Shown here: piece by piece, positions 6,909 through 13,329 of the stretch
Numbering within the stretch: position 1 is the first letter of the stretch
Layout of the letters: every line of letters starts with the position of its first letter
NCBI GenBank assembly: GCA_015494505.1
Contig: WGBB01000082.1
Coordinates: 1 to 13,329 of the forward strand
DNA length: 13,329 nucleotides
Direction of reading: 5' to 3'
Source: Nitratiruptor sp.
GTDB taxonomy: Bacteria > Campylobacterota > Campylobacteria > Campylobacterales > Nitratiruptoraceae
Translations under genes and position numbers: made by a program
Notes under the pieces: generated by a model
Database searches by the model: none
What the model was told of the DNA's origin: nothing
The model's input: only the letters and a program-made list of their open reading frames with translations

Positions 6909-7788
6909 ACAAGGCGGTATGAAAAAGTTTTTTTCCAATCTCTTTTGGCCCCTTACATCTACTCTGGAGTTTTTACAAAAATATTTCAAAGGAATCGTGC
7001 TTTTGCTCCTGCTTCTTGTACTGCTAGGCTCGATGCAGCGTGAAGCAGCCCAAAAGCCAAATCTCATGAGTATCAAACTTACAGGCACCATCCTCGATAG
7101 CAAAAAAATGCTCGACCAGATAGAAGAGGCCCAAAAGAGCAACATCAAAGGCGTGCTTTTCATCATCGACTCCCCAGGCGGCGCCGTGGCGCCTTCCATA
7201 GAGATTTCGCGCGCCATCAAGAGGCTGCGCGCCAAAAAACCGGTGGTGGTCTATGCAGCGGGGACGCTTGCAAGCGGCAGCTACTACTCCGCCATCTGGG
7301 CCAATAAGATCATAGCAAACCCGGGCTCTATCGTGGGTTCCATAGGCGTCATCTTCGAAAGTGCCAACATCAAAAAACTCCTCGATACCGTAGGCATAGA
7401 GCCCCAAATCGTCAAAGAGGGAAAATATAAAGAGGTGGGCACGCCGCTACGACCATGGAAAGAGTATGAAAAGGCCGAAATCAAAAAGGTATTGGACGAC
7501 ACCTATGCGATGTTCAAAGAGGATGTGGCAAAGGCGCGCAAACTCGACCTCAACGCCAGCGAAACCTGGGCAGAAGCCCACATTTTCACTGCACGCCAGG
7601 CCAAGGCCGTGGGACTCATCGATAGAGTGGGCACTATCGATATGGCCAAAAAAGAGGTAGAAAAGCTCAGCGGCGTCAAAAAGCCGGTCTGGAAGCGTGA
7701 AGACAAGTTCGAAAAACTCATGGAGCGCCTCACCGACGAGACCAGCTCCAAACTCGCCACACTACTCTTGGGGCCGAAACTCTTCTAA
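6898..7788 (+). CDS. sppA: Signal peptide peptidase SppA (S49 family), membrane-anchored
   Basis: SppA degrades cleaved signal peptides left in the inner membrane. This is the short, single-domain form of 296 residues, like Bacillus SppA, not the double-domain E. coli form. A membrane segment spans about residues 33-46 after a basic N-terminal stretch, leaving the catalytic domain on the outside. Visible motifs are FIIDSPGGAV (88-97), the catalytic serine S126 in TLASGSYY, the IVGSIGVI strand (145-152) and the catalytic lysine, probably K178 in KEGKYKEVG. The ATG at 6898 follows AAGGAG with a 6 nt gap and lies inside the end of mqnX, so the two are coupled; M8 is a weaker alternative start. 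Its last 27 bp overlap the opposite-strand end of the cyclotransferase-like gene. Confidence 0.95.
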   Translation: MANEQGGMKKFFSNLFWPLTSTLEFLQKYFKGIVLLLLLLVLLGSMQREAAQKPNLMSIKLTGTILDSKKMLDQIEEAQKSNIKGVLFIIDSPGGAVAPSIEISRAIKRLRAKKPVVVYAAGTLASGSYYSAIWANKIIANPGSIVGSIGVIFESANIKKLLDTVGIEPQIVKEGKYKEVGTPLRPWKEYEKAEIKKVLDDTYAMFKEDVAKARKLDLNASETWAEAHIFTARQAKAVGLIDRVGTIDMAKKEVEKLSGVKKPVWKREDKFEKLMERLTDETSSKLATLLLGPKLF

Positions 7789-8136
7789 AAAGCGAAATTT
7801 GCGATAGGGAATGGGTCGTGCTAAAAAGTAGGCTAATGCCTCGTGGCGCCTTCCCTTTTCATCTTCGACGCAAATCTTTTTTCTCGTGTAGTATCTGGGA
7901 TACTCTTCGAGCCTGTCGATGCGCTTGAGCGTAGCGGCGTCTATTTCATAAAGCTCCCCGCGCACGCGAAATCCCTCGCCCGGTCTATCGATAAGATAGG
8001 GATACCACTTTTTGGGCGCTATCATAGGGTAGGCCTCGCAGGTGCGCACCCTGCCTAAAAAGCGCGCGTTTTTTAGATAGTGGTGGTTGCACAGCCCCTT
8101 TTTGAGAGTGCCGTAGACAAAGAGCTTAGAGCGCAT
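7762..8136 (-). CDS. Gamma-glutamylcyclotransferase-like (AIG2/YtfP) protein
   Basis: A 124-residue member of the AIG2/GGCT-like fold, whose members release 5-oxoproline from gamma-glutamyl amines or peptides. The glycine-rich substrate loop FVYGTLKKG (6-14) is intact, and the presumed catalytic acid is E77 in DRLEEYPRYY (74-83), matching the family DxxE..P..Y pattern. The substrate is unknown: bacterial YtfP-type proteins are mostly uncharacterised. The ATG at 8136 lies 11 bp inside the end of xseA, with only a poor ribosome site (AAGGTGCT or the following A-rich run), suggesting coupled translation. It is the last gene of the right-hand run and converges on sppA with a 27 bp overlap. No terminator hairpin is visible there. 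Confidence 0.85.
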   Translation of the reverse strand: MRSKLFVYGTLKKGLCNHHYLKNARFLGRVRTCEAYPMIAPKKWYPYLIDRPGEGFRVRGELYEIDAATLKRIDRLEEYPRYYTRKKICVEDEKGRRHEALAYFLARPIPYRKFRFLEEFRPQE

Positions 8137-9370
8137 CTTTTTTCAGCACCTTCGCAGCCACTTTGGTGTGCAAATCCTGCAGCTCTATCGCATCACCCAC
8201 GGCAAGCTGAGATAACTCGGTGGGTTTACCCTCACGCACCACCTGCGCACTTCCTTTGGGAGGCTCTTTGGCCTTGATGGCGGTGGTAAGCTTTTGTGCT
8301 AGAAGCGTCAGTTCGCTACTTTTGGCTTGAAGGTTTTGGCGCATAGTAGCTTCCAGTGCACTTTGTAGCTGCGGAATCTGCGCAGCTCTTTGTTCTATGA
8401 TAGCATCGATGCGCTGTCGTAGGCCGTTTTTCGTGGCCATGATATCGAGGCGCAAAGCATCGAGCCGCCGCGCCGGCGAGAGGTGCGCAAGGCTCTGTGC
8501 TAGATGGCGTAGGCCCTGCTCTTTGGTATGGAGAATCGTAGCGATGCGCTTGGAGAGCCTGTCCATCAATGTATCGATATGAAGCAGCATTTCGGCGCGA
8601 TCGGGCAGTATCATCTCTATAGCCGCACTGGGCGTGGGAGCGCGCAGGTCGGCTACAAAATCGCTGATGACGAAATCTATCTCGTGCCCTACGGCAGAGA
8701 CCACGGGCGTTTTGGCTGTGTGAATCGCTTCGGCCACCACCTCTTCGTTAAAACACCATAGATCTTCGATGCTGCCGCCGCCACGCCCCACGATCATTAC
8801 ATCGGCTCCGAGACTATCGGCTACTTTAATGCGCCGGGCAAGCTCTGCAGCCGCCGCTTTACCCTGCACCAAAGAGTCCACCACGTAGACTTTCACCAAA
8901 GGCCAGCGCTTGTTGATGATGCGCAGCATATCCTGCAGCGCTGCGCCCGTGCGGGAGGTGACGATGGCTATGGAGCGCACGATTTGGGGAATAGGCTTTT
9001 TGTTTTCAAAATACCCTTTGGCCTGAAGCTTCTTTTTGAGCTGCTCGTAGGCAAGTTGCAAAGCACCCTCGCCTGCCGGATGGAGCTCCAGTGCATAGAG
9101 CTGGTATTCGCCTCTGGGTTTGTAGACCCCTAGTTTGCCGGTGACGATGAGCTTTTGGCCATCTTCGACGCGAAAAGGCACGCGCTGAAGGTTGCTTCGA
9201 AACATCACGCAGCGAATCACGCTTTCATTGTCTTTGAGACTGAAATAGAGGTGTCCGCTCGTGTGGTAGGTGGGGCGGCTCACCTCCCCTTCTACGTAGA
9301 GCACCTGAAAGTGCGACTCTAAAAGATTTTTTATCTGTTCGTTGAGCTCGCTTACCTGCAGGACATTCAT
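8126..9370 (-). CDS. xseA: Exodeoxyribonuclease VII large subunit
   Basis: The large subunit of the single-strand-specific exonuclease that works with several copies of XseB in DNA repair and mismatch-strand degradation. The 414-residue protein has an N-terminal OB fold (about 1-100, including VEGEVSRPTYHTSGHLYFSL), a catalytic domain with GRGGGSIEDLWCFN (195-208), SAVGHEID (225-232) and DLRAPTPSAA (241-250), and then a long helical, coiled-coil-like region to about 370 that binds XseB. The last 40 or so residues form a short basic tail. It starts in a 4 bp ATGA overlap with ubiE and overlaps the cyclotransferase gene by 11 bp. No xseB is in the window; the small subunit must be encoded elsewhere. 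Confidence 0.97.
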   Translation of the reverse strand: MNVLQVSELNEQIKNLLESHFQVLYVEGEVSRPTYHTSGHLYFSLKDNESVIRCVMFRSNLQRVPFRVEDGQKLIVTGKLGVYKPRGEYQLYALELHPAGEGALQLAYEQLKKKLQAKGYFENKKPIPQIVRSIAIVTSRTGAALQDMLRIINKRWPLVKVYVVDSLVQGKAAAAELARRIKVADSLGADVMIVGRGGGSIEDLWCFNEEVVAEAIHTAKTPVVSAVGHEIDFVISDFVADLRAPTPSAAIEMILPDRAEMLLHIDTLMDRLSKRIATILHTKEQGLRHLAQSLAHLSPARRLDALRLDIMATKNGLRQRIDAIIEQRAAQIPQLQSALEATMRQNLQAKSSELTLLAQKLTTAIKAKEPPKGSAQVVREGKPTELSQLAVGDAIELQDLHTKVAAKVLKKDAL

Positions 9371-10077
9371 GGCTTTTGGGCGATGAAGAGTGTAGAAATT
9401 CCGAAGCTAAAGGAGCGGACCGTACGCATCGTAAATCCGGCACTTTCTAACTCACGCACAAGCTGCTCGGTAGTGAGGAAGTTGTCGATGGAGTTGGGCA
9501 GATACTCGTAGGCCTCCTTGTTGCCCGAGACCAGACCGCCGATGCGCGGCAACACCTTTTTCATATAGAGCTCCACCACCGCATCCATCGGCGTGCGTTT
9601 TTCGCGCTTGGTAAATTCCAAAATCACCAGCACACCGCCCGGTTTAAGAATGCGAAAGAACTCCTCTATCGCCTCTTGGCGCTCCACGACGTTACGGATG
9701 CCGTAGGTGATGCTCACGAACTCCGCACTCGCATTTTCTAGCGGCAATTCCTGGGCATAGGCCTCAAGATAGCGAAAATGGGGAAACTTCTCCTTGGCCA
9801 CCTCCAGCATCCCGCGAGAGGGGTCGACGCCTATGAAATCTAGCACGTCAATTCCCTTTTTGGCCGCTATCTTTTGCCAAAAACCCAGCATATCTCCCGT
9901 ACCGCAAGCCACGTCGACGATGCTTTCGATACTCTTCTTATCATACAGATCATACGCCATCTCGCAAGCGCGCTTGCGCCAGGCGATATCGCTGCCAAAG
10001 CTCAGCACCCTATTGGCCAGGTCGTAGCTTTTGGCAATGTCATCAAACATATGGACGATTCTTTTTTGTTTATCCAT
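9367..10077 (-). CDS. ubiE: Demethylmenaquinone methyltransferase UbiE/MenG
   Basis: An S-adenosylmethionine-dependent C-methyltransferase that turns demethylmenaquinone into menaquinone, the last step of quinone synthesis. Epsilonproteobacteria use menaquinones, so the ubiquinone side of UbiE activity is unlikely here. The 236-residue protein shows FDDIAKSYDLANRVLSFG (11-28), SAM motif I VDVACGTGD (54-62), GVDPSRGML (83-91), the UbiE-specific YGIRNV (125-130) and LKPGGVLVILEF (144-155). I place the start at the ATG at 10077 with GGAG 5 nt upstream; a longer open frame to 10161 would add 28 residues that do not look like the family and lie within ribD. It overlaps ribD by 8 bp and xseA by 4 bp (ATGA). 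Confidence 0.95.
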   Translation of the reverse strand: MDKQKRIVHMFDDIAKSYDLANRVLSFGSDIAWRKRACEMAYDLYDKKSIESIVDVACGTGDMLGFWQKIAAKKGIDVLDFIGVDPSRGMLEVAKEKFPHFRYLEAYAQELPLENASAEFVSITYGIRNVVERQEAIEEFFRILKPGGVLVILEFTKREKRTPMDAVVELYMKKVLPRIGGLVSGNKEAYEYLPNSIDNFLTTEQLVRELESAGFTMRTVRSFSFGISTLFIAQKP

Positions 10078-11071
10078 TTCTGCTCCAAATGAGAATATCC
10101 CCTTCGAGGTTGCGCTGATGCAAAAACTCCATCTTTTTGTTGAAGCGATAGTTGGCACCATCCACGCTTATAGGAGCTACGAAGATGAGATACCAATCCA
10201 CCAGCCTGCGCGTCGCTTGGAGCATCCCCTCACCCCCTTCGATCATGATGAAGCGATACTCTTCAAGGCGCTTGAAGCTATCTTCGATATAGACCTCTCT
10301 GCCGTTGACGCTAAAGAGAGGAATCTTTTCGTCAAAATGGAGTTTTTTGGAATATATCAGCACATCGGGGGCTTTGCCTTGTACAAGTCTCGCATCCAAA
10401 AGGGGTCTGTCTTTTCGTACGGTATTTCCGCCGATAACCAGCAGGTCGATGCGATCGCGCAGAGCGTGCACGAGGGTGCGCGAAGCGATGTTGCTGATGG
10501 TGCCCTGCGTAAGATTGCCGTTGATGGTCTGGGCATATTTGAAAAAGATGAAGCGCTCTTTGCTCCAGCGCAAAAATGGCTCGATGAGATCGGCGCACTC
10601 CTTTTGGCGTACACCCATGCGCACTTTGAGCCCTTGGGACTTGAGGTAGGCCGCACCGCCGCTGGCTTTGGGGTTGGGATCTTGAATGCCGATGACGATA
10701 GCTTCGAAACCCAAGTCGCGCACCAAAAAGGTGCATGGAGGCGTCTTGCCGTAGTGAAAGCATGGTTCGAGAGTGACATAGATGGTAGCGTCGCGAAACA
10801 GATCGCCGCTATGGCGCTCCAGGTAGTTGTGCAGATGCAGTGCATCGTCGATTTGGAGCACCAGCTCATCGCCCGTGAGAGCGTAGTAGGCTTCCTTGAT
10901 GGCTTCCACTTCGGCGTGGGGCCCTCCAGCACGCTTGTGGGCTGCGACACTGAGAATCCGTCCGTTTTTGACGACTGCCGCACCCACTGCAGGATTGGGA
11001 TAGGTCAGACCTTGATAGCGCCAGGCTTCGGCCAGGCACAGATCCATTACCAGTTCATCGAAGACTACCAT
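10070..11071 (-). CDS. ribD: Bifunctional riboflavin deaminase/reductase RibD
   Basis: RibD catalyses two successive steps of riboflavin synthesis: deamination of the pyrimidine ring, then NADPH reduction of the ribosyl side chain. In the 333-residue protein the zinc deaminase domain (about 5-150) shows PNPAVGAAVV, the HAEVEA box (H52, E54) and PCFHYGKTPPC (C104 and C113 as zinc ligands). The reductase domain (about 170-333) shows KYAQTINGN, SNIASRTLVHALRD, GGNTVRKDRPLLDAR and the EGGEGML loop. About 20 extra residues sit between the two zinc motifs, as I recall also in Campylobacter RibD, and the reductase domain is rather short. The ATG at 11071 overlaps the rimP stop by 7 bp and has no strong ribosome site; M9 is an alternative. 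No FMN riboswitch precedes it, fitting its mid-operon place. Confidence 0.95.
   Translation of the reverse strand: MVVFDELVMDLCLAEAWRYQGLTYPNPAVGAAVVKNGRILSVAAHKRAGGPHAEVEAIKEAYYALTGDELVLQIDDALHLHNYLERHSGDLFRDATIYVTLEPCFHYGKTPPCTFLVRDLGFEAIVIGIQDPNPKASGGAAYLKSQGLKVRMGVRQKECADLIEPFLRWSKERFIFFKYAQTINGNLTQGTISNIASRTLVHALRDRIDLLVIGGNTVRKDRPLLDARLVQGKAPDVLIYSKKLHFDEKIPLFSVNGREVYIEDSFKRLEEYRFIMIEGGEGMLQATRRLVDWYLIFVAPISVDGANYRFNKKMEFLHQRNLEGDILIWSRNG
10083..10086 (-). promoter_or_regulatory. Ribosome binding site that fixes the ubiE start
   Basis: GGAG on the minus strand lies 5 nt before the ATG at 10077, within the end of ribD. It supports the 236-residue protein over the longer open frame. Confidence 0.65.
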
Positions 11072-11493
11072 TCAAAATAGGTCTTTGCGCTTGATATCTC
11101 GTCAAGAGGGATCTTCTCCTCGCCCGAAGCCGTGCGCAGCGTCACGACGCCGTTTTCAAATCCTGCAAGCTCTCCTTCGATCACTTCACCGTCAATACGG
11201 GTGATGCGCACCTTTTCGCCTATGGAGAGTTCGAAGTGTTCAGGTTTTTTGAGCTTGCGCTCGATTCCGGGGGAGGAGACTTCGAGATTGTACTCACCTT
11301 GGATGGGAGGATTGACATCCAGAAGCGGGGAGATGAGATTGGAAACCTCCACACACTTATCCAGATTCACGCCTTCGGGAGCCGTGATAGTGACGCGATA
11401 GATGGTCTTGCCGCGTTCCGAAACCGTCTCGATATCGTAGAGATTTGCGCCGCAAGACTCCACAATTTTTTTGATATCGGATTCCAGGCTCAC
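11065..11493 (-). CDS. rimP: Ribosome maturation factor RimP
   Basis: RimP binds the 30S subunit and is needed for its efficient maturation. The 142-residue protein has the two-domain family layout: an N-terminal alpha/beta domain (about 1-75, with YDIETV, YRVTITAPEGVNLDKC and the LEVSSPGIERKL box) and a C-terminal Sm-like domain (about 80-142, with GEKVRITRIDGEVIEGEL). The SSPGIERKL box is the diagnostic element. It starts with GTG in a 4 bp GTGA overlap with rbfA, so translation is almost certainly coupled, and ends 7 bp inside ribD. The infB-rbfA-rimP order is the widespread translation cluster in reverse, as in other Campylobacterota. Confidence 0.94.
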   Translation of the reverse strand: MSLESDIKKIVESCGANLYDIETVSERGKTIYRVTITAPEGVNLDKCVEVSNLISPLLDVNPPIQGEYNLEVSSPGIERKLKKPEHFELSIGEKVRITRIDGEVIEGELAGFENGVVTLRTASGEEKIPLDEISSAKTYFEW

Positions 11494-11843
11494 TTTTCAT
11501 CCTTTATCTTGCTAAAGAGCTCTTCGATGCGCTTTTGTTGCTCTACAAGTTCATCGAATTTGAAGTGGAGTTTGGGGCATTTGAACCATCCGCTGGACTC
11601 CAAGCAAAAGGAGCGGATGATGGGTTCTGCGCGTTTGAGGGCTTGGAGAATCTCTTTTTGCTCTTCGGGCGTATAGAAGGATTTGTCGATATAGACATCG
11701 GCGTCATACCCGCCGCGCTTCACATCCACATCGGTGACGGTGAGGCCATGCAGCCTCGTATCGGCCAGCTCGCCGAAAGCCTCGCTGATGAGTTCTCTTA
11801 GTAGCGAAGCTTGGCGTTTGCGTTTGATATCACTTTGCTTCAT
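11490..11843 (-). CDS. rbfA: Ribosome-binding factor A
   Basis: RbfA is a small KH-fold protein that binds the 30S subunit near the 5' end of 16S rRNA during late maturation. The 117 residues match the family: a basic N-terminus (IKRKRQASLLRELISEAF), LTVTDVDVKRGGYDADVYI for the central strands, then a helix and a final FKFDELVEQQKRIEELF segment corresponding to the family's FxxDxSxxxxxxIxxLL ending. The ATG at 11843 follows AAGGATAG, which partly overlaps the infB stop 9 bp away. It overlaps rimP by 4 bp. Nothing unusual is seen. Confidence 0.94.
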   Translation of the reverse strand: MKQSDIKRKRQASLLRELISEAFGELADTRLHGLTVTDVDVKRGGYDADVYIDKSFYTPEEQKEILQALKRAEPIIRSFCLESSGWFKCPKLHFKFDELVEQQKRIEELFSKIKDEK

Positions 11844-11852
11844 AGCCTATCC

Positions 11853-13329
11853 TTAGAGCGTCGCCGCTTCTTCGATCTCTTTGTAGGCTTCGATTACGTC
11901 TCCCACTTTGATGTCGTTGAAGTTTTCTATCATGAGACCGCACTCGTATCCTTTGGATACTTCGCGCACGTCATCTTTGAAGCGCTTGAGGGAGCTGATT
12001 TTGCTGTCATATATCACCACTCCGTCGCGAATGACACGGGCTTTGGCGTTACGCTCGATGACGCCGTCTGTGACGAGACATCCGGCCACTGTACCCACTT
12101 TCGGCACGTTGAAGGTTTCGCGCACTTCGGCTTGACCGATAGTCTCTTCTTTGATAATGGGACTGAGCATTCCGCTGAGCAGTGCCTTCACTTCATCGAT
12201 GAGATCGTAGATGATGGAGTAGGTCTTGATGGTCACGCCCAGCTGTTTGGCCTTCTCTTTCACGCTACCGGTAGGACGGACGTTAAAGCCCAAAATCACG
12301 GCGTTTTCACTGGCATCCGCCAAGGTCACGTCGCTCTCACTGATAGCTCCCACACCGGCGTGGATGATATCGACCTTGACCTCTTCGTTTTTGAGTTTTT
12401 CGAGGCTGCCTTTGATAGCTTCGAGACTTCCTTGGGTATCTGCTTTGATGATGACGGGCAGTTTTTTGAGCTGTCCCTCTTTGACCAGTTGGCTCAGCTC
12501 CTCGAGGGTGACTTTGGTGGTTTTGGAGAGCTCTTTTTGACGCTCGTACTCGGCACGGCGCTCTGCGTACATGCGAGCAGTCTCTGCATCTTTGACCGCC
12601 ACCATGATCTCACCGGCAGGCGGTACCTTATCGAGCCCCACCACCATGCCGGGTTCGCTCGGTGTGCGCTCTTTGATCTGTTTACCCAGATCGTCGATGA
12701 TGGCTCGCACACGCCCGTAGGCCACACCGCACACAACGTGATCGCCCACACGGAGCGTACCGTTTTTGACGATTACGGTCGCTACGGGACCGCGCCCTTT
12801 TTCCAGTGAGCTTTCGATTACCACGGCTTTGGCTTCGCGTTTTGGATTGGCTTTTAGCTCCATGATTTCTGCTTGGAGAAGGATGGTGTCAAGCAGGTCG
12901 TCCACACCTTCGCCTGTCTTGGCACTGACGTTGACAAACTCATACTCGCCACCCCACTCGCTCGGCGTGATACCGATTTCTGCCATCTGGCTCTTAACAA
13001 GGTCTGGATTGGCGTCTGGTTTGTCGATTTTGTTGATAGCCACGATGATAGGGACGTCCGCGGTTTTGGCGTGGTTGATTGCTTCTACGGTTTGCGGCTT
13101 CACTCCGTCATCTGCAGCTACCACGATGATAGCAATGTCGGTAGCTTGCGCACCGCGTGCACGCATCTCGGTAAAGGCCTCGTGCCCGGGCGTATCGATG
13201 AAAGTAATCTTCTTGCCGTCTTTTTCGACCATATAGGCACCGATATGCTGCGTGATACCGCCTGCTTCGCGCTCGGCGATGCGTGAATTACGGATATAAT
13301 CGAGCAGCGACGTTTTCCCATGGTCCACG
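11853..13329 (-). CDS. infB: Translation initiation factor IF-2, C-terminal part, cut by the right edge
   Basis: IF-2 is the GTPase that brings initiator tRNA to the 30S subunit and promotes subunit joining. The window holds the GTPase and all following domains, about 491 codons; the edge falls inside the G1 motif GHVDHGKT, so the start codon and the N-terminal and linker regions (several hundred residues in bacteria) are missing. Visible in order: DHGKTS, the switch I region AGGITQHIGAY, DTPGHEAF, NKIDKP, SAKTGEG, domain II, the GSLEAIKGSL region of domain III and the C2 domain with initiator-tRNA-binding GYECGLMIENFNDIKVGD near the end. The first in-window codon (GTG for valine) is not a start. 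It heads the visible part of the right-hand operon and lies 9 bp ahead of rbfA. Confidence 0.98.
   Translation of the reverse strand, partial: VDHGKTSLLDYIRNSRIAEREAGGITQHIGAYMVEKDGKKITFIDTPGHEAFTEMRARGAQATDIAIIVVAADDGVKPQTVEAINHAKTADVPIIVAINKIDKPDANPDLVKSQMAEIGITPSEWGGEYEFVNVSAKTGEGVDDLLDTILLQAEIMELKANPKREAKAVVIESSLEKGRGPVATVIVKNGTLRVGDHVVCGVAYGRVRAIIDDLGKQIKERTPSEPGMVVGLDKVPPAGEIMVAVKDAETARMYAERRAEYERQKELSKTTKVTLEELSQLVKEGQLKKLPVIIKADTQGSLEAIKGSLEKLKNEEVKVDIIHAGVGAISESDVTLADASENAVILGFNVRPTGSVKEKAKQLGVTIKTYSIIYDLIDEVKALLSGMLSPIIKEETIGQAEVRETFNVPKVGTVAGCLVTDGVIERNAKARVIRDGVVIYDSKISSLKRFKDDVREVSKGYECGLMIENFNDIKVGDVIEAYKEIEEAATL

Noticed and set aside
7786..7830. A possible terminator hairpin just after sppA (GCGAAATTTGCG)
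   Set aside because: The outer arms are direct copies of GCG, not inverted, so only AAATTT pairs. There is no T-run, and the stretch codes for the cyclotransferase-like protein on the other strand.
10078..10161. Longer UbiE start adding 28 residues
   Set aside because: The extra residues are a shadow of the end of ribD. The ATG at 10077 has a good ribosome site and the usual UbiE N-terminal spacing.
10031..11080. A 349-codon open frame on the plus strand, antisense to all of ribD and the start of ubiE
   Set aside because: It mirrors ribD, whose zinc and reductase motifs are unmistakable. The antisense product shows no family motif, and long antisense frames follow from the codon bias of the real gene.
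11072..11493. An FMN riboswitch upstream of ribD
   Set aside because: The stretch is fully occupied by rimP with its family motifs, and ribD overlaps it. There is no room for an aptamer leader.
11811..12809. A 332-codon open frame on the plus strand, antisense to infB
   Set aside because: It lies opposite the conserved IF-2 GTPase and C-terminal domains. The product is low-quality, rich in His, Phe and Asp, with no motif or convincing ribosome site.

Overview
The window reads as ordinary chromosome of a campylobacterotal (epsilonproteobacterial) bacterium. Three things point there: the aroQ|mqnX-sppA divergent junction with folK and an flhG-type gene behind aroQ, which matches the arrangement known in Campylobacter jejuni; lineage-typical forms of FolK, RibD and MnmA; and a futalosine-route menaquinone gene. 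Base composition is roughly half G+C by eye, high for Campylobacter or Helicobacter. With the missing flhF this suggests a free-living Sulfurovum/Nitratifractor-like relative, though the genus is inference. I see no mobile element, tRNA, rRNA or CRISPR array.

Layout. There are 16 protein genes, two cut by the window edges, and only about 129 non-coding bases. Left block, minus strand (5631 down to 1): aroQ, pepQ, folK, flhG-like ATPase, mnmA, prs, lepA (5' part only). Centre, plus strand (5697-7788): mqnX and sppA, divergent from aroQ across 65 bp. Right block, minus strand (13329 down to 7762): infB (3' part only), rbfA, rimP, ribD, ubiE/menG, xseA and a gamma-glutamylcyclotransferase-like gene whose end runs 27 bp into the end of sppA. 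Most neighbouring genes overlap by 1-13 bp or lie less than 10 bp apart, which implies long operons with translational coupling.

Jobs. The right block starts with the translation/ribosome set infB-rbfA-rimP, then riboflavin synthesis, quinone methylation and DNA repair. The left block holds shikimate and folate steps, a proline-specific peptidase, a membrane-targeted MinD/FlhG ATPase, tRNA thiolation, PRPP synthesis and the ribosomal GTPase LepA. MqnX and UbiE/MenG act at an early and at the last step of menaquinone synthesis.

Most worth a second look: the FlhG-like protein has lost the N-terminal FlhF-activating segment and its usual neighbour flhF, but keeps the C-terminal membrane-binding helix. 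Also notable are an all-cysteine active site in MnmA, a nearly palindromic shared -10 element between aroQ and mqnX, and the convergent sppA/GGCT overlap. I did not find an obviously new multi-gene system.
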